From positions 1-8,902 of the forward strand of contig JALRBB010000467.1 of assembly GCA_023257915.1 (NCBI GenBank): a stretch of DNA of 8,902 bases, read 5' to 3'. This document shows, one piece after another, positions 7,097-8,902 of the stretch. A program made the translations under genes and the position numbers. The notes below the pieces were generated by a model. That model had not been told where the DNA came from. It worked only from the letters and a program-made list of their open reading frames with translations, and did not search any database. The stretch comes from Quisquiliibacterium sp. GTDB taxonomy: Bacteria > Pseudomonadota > Gammaproteobacteria > Burkholderiales > Burkholderiaceae_E. Within the stretch, counting starts at the first letter, position 1. Every line of letters starts with the position of its first letter.

Positions 7097-8449
7097 TTAG
7101 CGTGCGAGCATCGCCATGTTGCGCACCGAGCGCAAGTCGGTGAGCTTGGCGTACAGCGCTGCGCCGTCGACATCGGCTGCACTCGCGGTGCAGTCCAGAA
7201 ACTTGCTGCGCAGATCGTCCCCCTTGAGAGGCGCCATCGCATTGCCGCGCGCGAAGCGAATATCGCCCGACTCCAGCGTCGCGCCGTCGTTAAGAACGAT
7301 CTGCACGCTGTCGTGCATCGAGAACACCGGCTCGATCGGGCACTGTGAATCCACGGTGCTGATCTGCACCTTGCCCATCGCCTCGCGCACCGGCGGCTGA
7401 TTGACGAAACCGTCGGTCAGCTCCGACAAGCCGACCTTGCCGGCGACCAGCGCCGAGGCAACCGCGAACTCAAGACTGAACTTCGCCTCCAGTCCCGTGA
7501 CCGGGGCATGATTGCGCAGCATCGAGGCCTGCGCGACGCCGATCCGGGCGCGTACCTGTTTGACGTCCGCAGGCTTCAAACCGCGCTCGCGCGCGATGTC
7601 GAGCACGCCGTCGATGACACGATGCGTCGCATAGCAGGTCGGATACTTCTTGATCGACAAGCCGTAATCGAGAACCCGCAGCTTGCGCCCGAGTTCAGAG
7701 GCCGACGATGCGCGATCGACCCGCCCGGCCGGCGACAGCGCGGCAAGGTAACCGGCGTGATGTTCGATCGCGTCCGGCGCTGCGGTCAGGCCAGCCATCG
7801 CGAAGCGGACCGCATCGATACCGGCGGCTGCGGCGCGCCCGGCGTGCAGCGGTTTGGTCATCGTGCCGAAGTTGGCGACCAGACCACCGGCCATGCTCGC
7901 GGCGAGCGCGATCGCATGGCTGGTCTGCTGCAGCGACAGCCGATTGAGCCGGGCAACCGCCGCGGCAGCGCCAACAGTGCCGAGCACCGCGGTCGGATGC
8001 CAGCCCTTCAGGTGATACGCGTCCTGCTCGCGGGCGAACAACTCGGCCCAGACCTCGTAGCCGACCAGATAGGCGATCAGTGCGTCCTGCCCGCTGGCGC
8101 CAAGACGCTCGCTCTCGGCGAGCACCGCTGGCACCAGCACCGTGCTTGGATGCCCCCCGAGCGCAACATCATCAAAATCCAGCGCATGACCGGCGGCACC
8201 GTTCACCAGCGCCGCGTCGGCACTTGCGGCCTTCTCGCCACCAAGCACCAGCGACGCCTCGGCGACCGATGATCCGCGCGCGGCAACGAACTGCCGTGCG
8301 ATGCGCACGACCGGTTCGTCGCGGCCGGCAATCATCGTGCCGATTGTGTCTGAGAAACCGGATTGCACGATCTCGACCGCGCGCGCCGGCAGATCGGGAA
8401 ACTGCGCGTCGCACACGAAGGACGCGAGTTCGGAAGTCAGTCCTGGCAT
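7097..8449 (-). CDS. MmgE/PrpD family protein (dehydratase/decarboxylase/isomerase fold)
   Basis: This cytosolic protein of 450 residues belongs to the MmgE/PrpD family, which includes 2-methylcitrate dehydratase, cis-aconitate decarboxylase and iminodisuccinate epimerase. Family features are a helical N-terminal part with GHALDFDDV (87-95) and HPSTVLVPAV (100-109), then YLVGYEV (127-133), GWHPTAVLG (149-157), TKPLHAGRAAAAGI (198-211) and KKYPTCYATHRVID (267-280). A smaller C-terminal alpha/beta region follows. Length is normal and no key segment is missing. The ATG at 8449 is chosen because AGGAGG sits 4 bases upstream; 40 further in-frame codons upstream look like intergenic DNA. It is not next to prpB or prpC here, and its neighbours are a dehydrogenase and a TRAP transporter, so the propionate (2-methylcitrate) role should not be assumed. 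The reaction is unknown; a di- or tricarboxylate-like substrate is an inference from the family. Confidence 0.9.
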   Translation of the reverse strand: MPGLTSELASFVCDAQFPDLPARAVEIVQSGFSDTIGTMIAGRDEPVVRIARQFVAARGSSVAEASLVLGGEKAASADAALVNGAAGHALDFDDVALGGHPSTVLVPAVLAESERLGASGQDALIAYLVGYEVWAELFAREQDAYHLKGWHPTAVLGTVGAAAAVARLNRLSLQQTSHAIALAASMAGGLVANFGTMTKPLHAGRAAAAGIDAVRFAMAGLTAAPDAIEHHAGYLAALSPAGRVDRASSASELGRKLRVLDYGLSIKKYPTCYATHRVIDGVLDIARERGLKPADVKQVRARIGVAQASMLRNHAPVTGLEAKFSLEFAVASALVAGKVGLSELTDGFVNQPPVREAMGKVQISTVDSQCPIEPVFSMHDSVQIVLNDGATLESGDIRFARGNAMAPLKGDDLRSKFLDCTASAADVDGAALYAKLTDLRSVRNMAMLAR

Positions 8450-8498
8450 ATCTCCTCCTAAGCATTGAACCGGCGCAATGCACGCCTGTCGTTGATTG

Positions 8499-8523
8499 CG
8501 CACGCGTTTCATCGACGCGTGCG
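8499..8523. repeat. Perfect 9-bp stem between acyl-CoA dehydrogenase and MmgE/PrpD genes
   Basis: CGCACGCGT (8499-8507) and ACGCGTGCG (8515-8523) are exact inverted copies around a 7-nt loop. The structure lies in the 91-base gap, about 17 bases beyond the dehydrogenase stop and about 50 bases before the MmgE/PrpD start in the direction of transcription. No T-run follows on the minus strand, so it is not a typical rho-independent terminator. It may act in the mRNA as a processing or stability element, or as a protein-binding dyad. Confidence 0.5.
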
Positions 8524-8540
8524 TCGTTGTGGTTTGAGAA

Positions 8541-8902
8541 TCAGTAAGAACGCGGCAGTCCGAGCACATGCTCGGCGATGTACGACAACACGAGGTTGGT
8601 CGAGATCGGCGCGATCTGCATCAAACGCGTCTCTCTCCATTTACGCTCGACGTCGTACTCCTTGGCATAGCCGAAACCGCCATGGGTCTGGATGCAGGCC
8701 TCGGCCGCATGCCAGGCTGCCTCGGACGCAAGCATCTTGGCCATGTTCGTGTCGTCACCACAAGGCAGTCCGGCGCTAAACAGCGCGGCGGCCTTGCGCA
8801 GCAGCATCGCGGCGGCCTCGGTCTCGGCAGGTGCGCGCGCGATCGGGACCTGGATGCCCTGGTTCTGCCCGCTCGGCCGATCGAACACCACCCGCTCCTT
8901 CG
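8541..8902 (-). CDS. Acyl-CoA dehydrogenase, C-terminal part (cut by window edge)
   Basis: This is the C-terminal flavin-domain portion of an acyl-CoA dehydrogenase, an FAD enzyme that forms the alpha,beta double bond in acyl-CoA and passes electrons to electron-transfer flavoprotein. The frame is open to the window edge; about 120 residues are visible out of the usual 380 or so. It begins KERVVFDRPSG followed by QNQGIQ, the conserved start of the C-terminal helical bundle. Near the end is QTHGGFGYAKEYDVER, where the Glu of KEY (codon 8660-8658) matches the catalytic base of medium- and short-chain dehydrogenases (Glu376 in human MCAD numbering). The tail IAPISTN...EHVLGLPRSY is typical of a bacterial subgroup often found beside CoA-transferases and dehydratases. 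The GTG at 8891 is not the start. It is upstream of, and probably co-transcribed with, the MmgE/PrpD gene. Substrate chain length is not readable. Confidence 0.92.
   Translation of the reverse strand, partial: KERVVFDRPSGQNQGIQVPIARAPAETEAAAMLLRKAAALFSAGLPCGDDTNMAKMLASEAAWHAAEACIQTHGGFGYAKEYDVERKWRETRLMQIAPISTNLVLSYIAEHVLGLPRSY

Noticed and set aside
7508..8272. Open frame of 254 codons on the + strand inside the MmgE/PrpD gene
   Set aside because: It is a shadow of a well-supported family member on the other strand; its composition is typical of antisense translation and no motifs are visible.
8450..8569. 40-codon N-terminal extension of the MmgE/PrpD protein
   Set aside because: It would overlap the dehydrogenase stop and contain the intergenic hairpin. 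The ATG at 8449 has an AGGAGG 4 bases upstream and fits the family N-terminus.

Overview
The window is GC-rich (low-to-mid 60s %GC by eye), tightly packed bacterial DNA. The protein families, the codon use and the mix of a TRAP transporter with CoA-dependent catabolic enzymes suggest a betaproteobacterium, most likely of the Burkholderiales (Bordetella/Achromobacter/Cupriavidus-like). That placement is an impression from sequence style, not a search result. I see no tRNA, rRNA, CRISPR array, insertion sequence or phage gene.

Layout. At the left edge (1-1418, + strand) is most of a DEAD-box RNA helicase of the RhlE type, cut off at its start. It converges on a leftward gene cluster that fills the rest of the window. 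Read in its own direction (right to left), the cluster is: the C-terminal end of an acyl-CoA dehydrogenase (8902-8541); an MmgE/PrpD-family protein (8449-7097); a three-part TRAP transporter, dctP-dctQ-dctM (6985-4095); an AMP-forming acyl-CoA synthetase (4098-2542); and a fumarylacetoacetate-hydrolase-family enzyme (2392-1541). The convergent gap at 1419-1540 holds a long hairpin. On the minus strand a T-run follows it, so it is a good candidate terminator for the whole cluster.

How the genes may work together. TRAP systems import carboxylates, and here the transporter is translationally coupled to an acyl-CoA ligase: the dctM stop and ligase start share an ATGA. The simplest reading is that an organic acid is imported by DctPQM and activated to its CoA thioester by the ligase. 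It would then be processed by the acyl-CoA dehydrogenase (alpha,beta-desaturation), the MmgE/PrpD protein (dehydratase, decarboxylase or isomerase type) and the FAH-type hydrolase/isomerase. The substrate cannot be read from the sequence. I do not recognise this exact gene combination as a named pathway, so the locus is best described as an uncharacterised organic-acid uptake and degradation operon.

Non-coding structure is modest but real. There are nested inverted repeats at 1432-1547, a structured spacer plus a perfect 7-bp dyad ahead of the FAH gene (2393-2541), a possible promoter ahead of dctP (7034-7062), and a perfect 9-bp stem between the dehydrogenase and MmgE/PrpD genes (8499-8523). 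Most other long open frames are antisense or out-of-frame shadows typical of GC-rich DNA.
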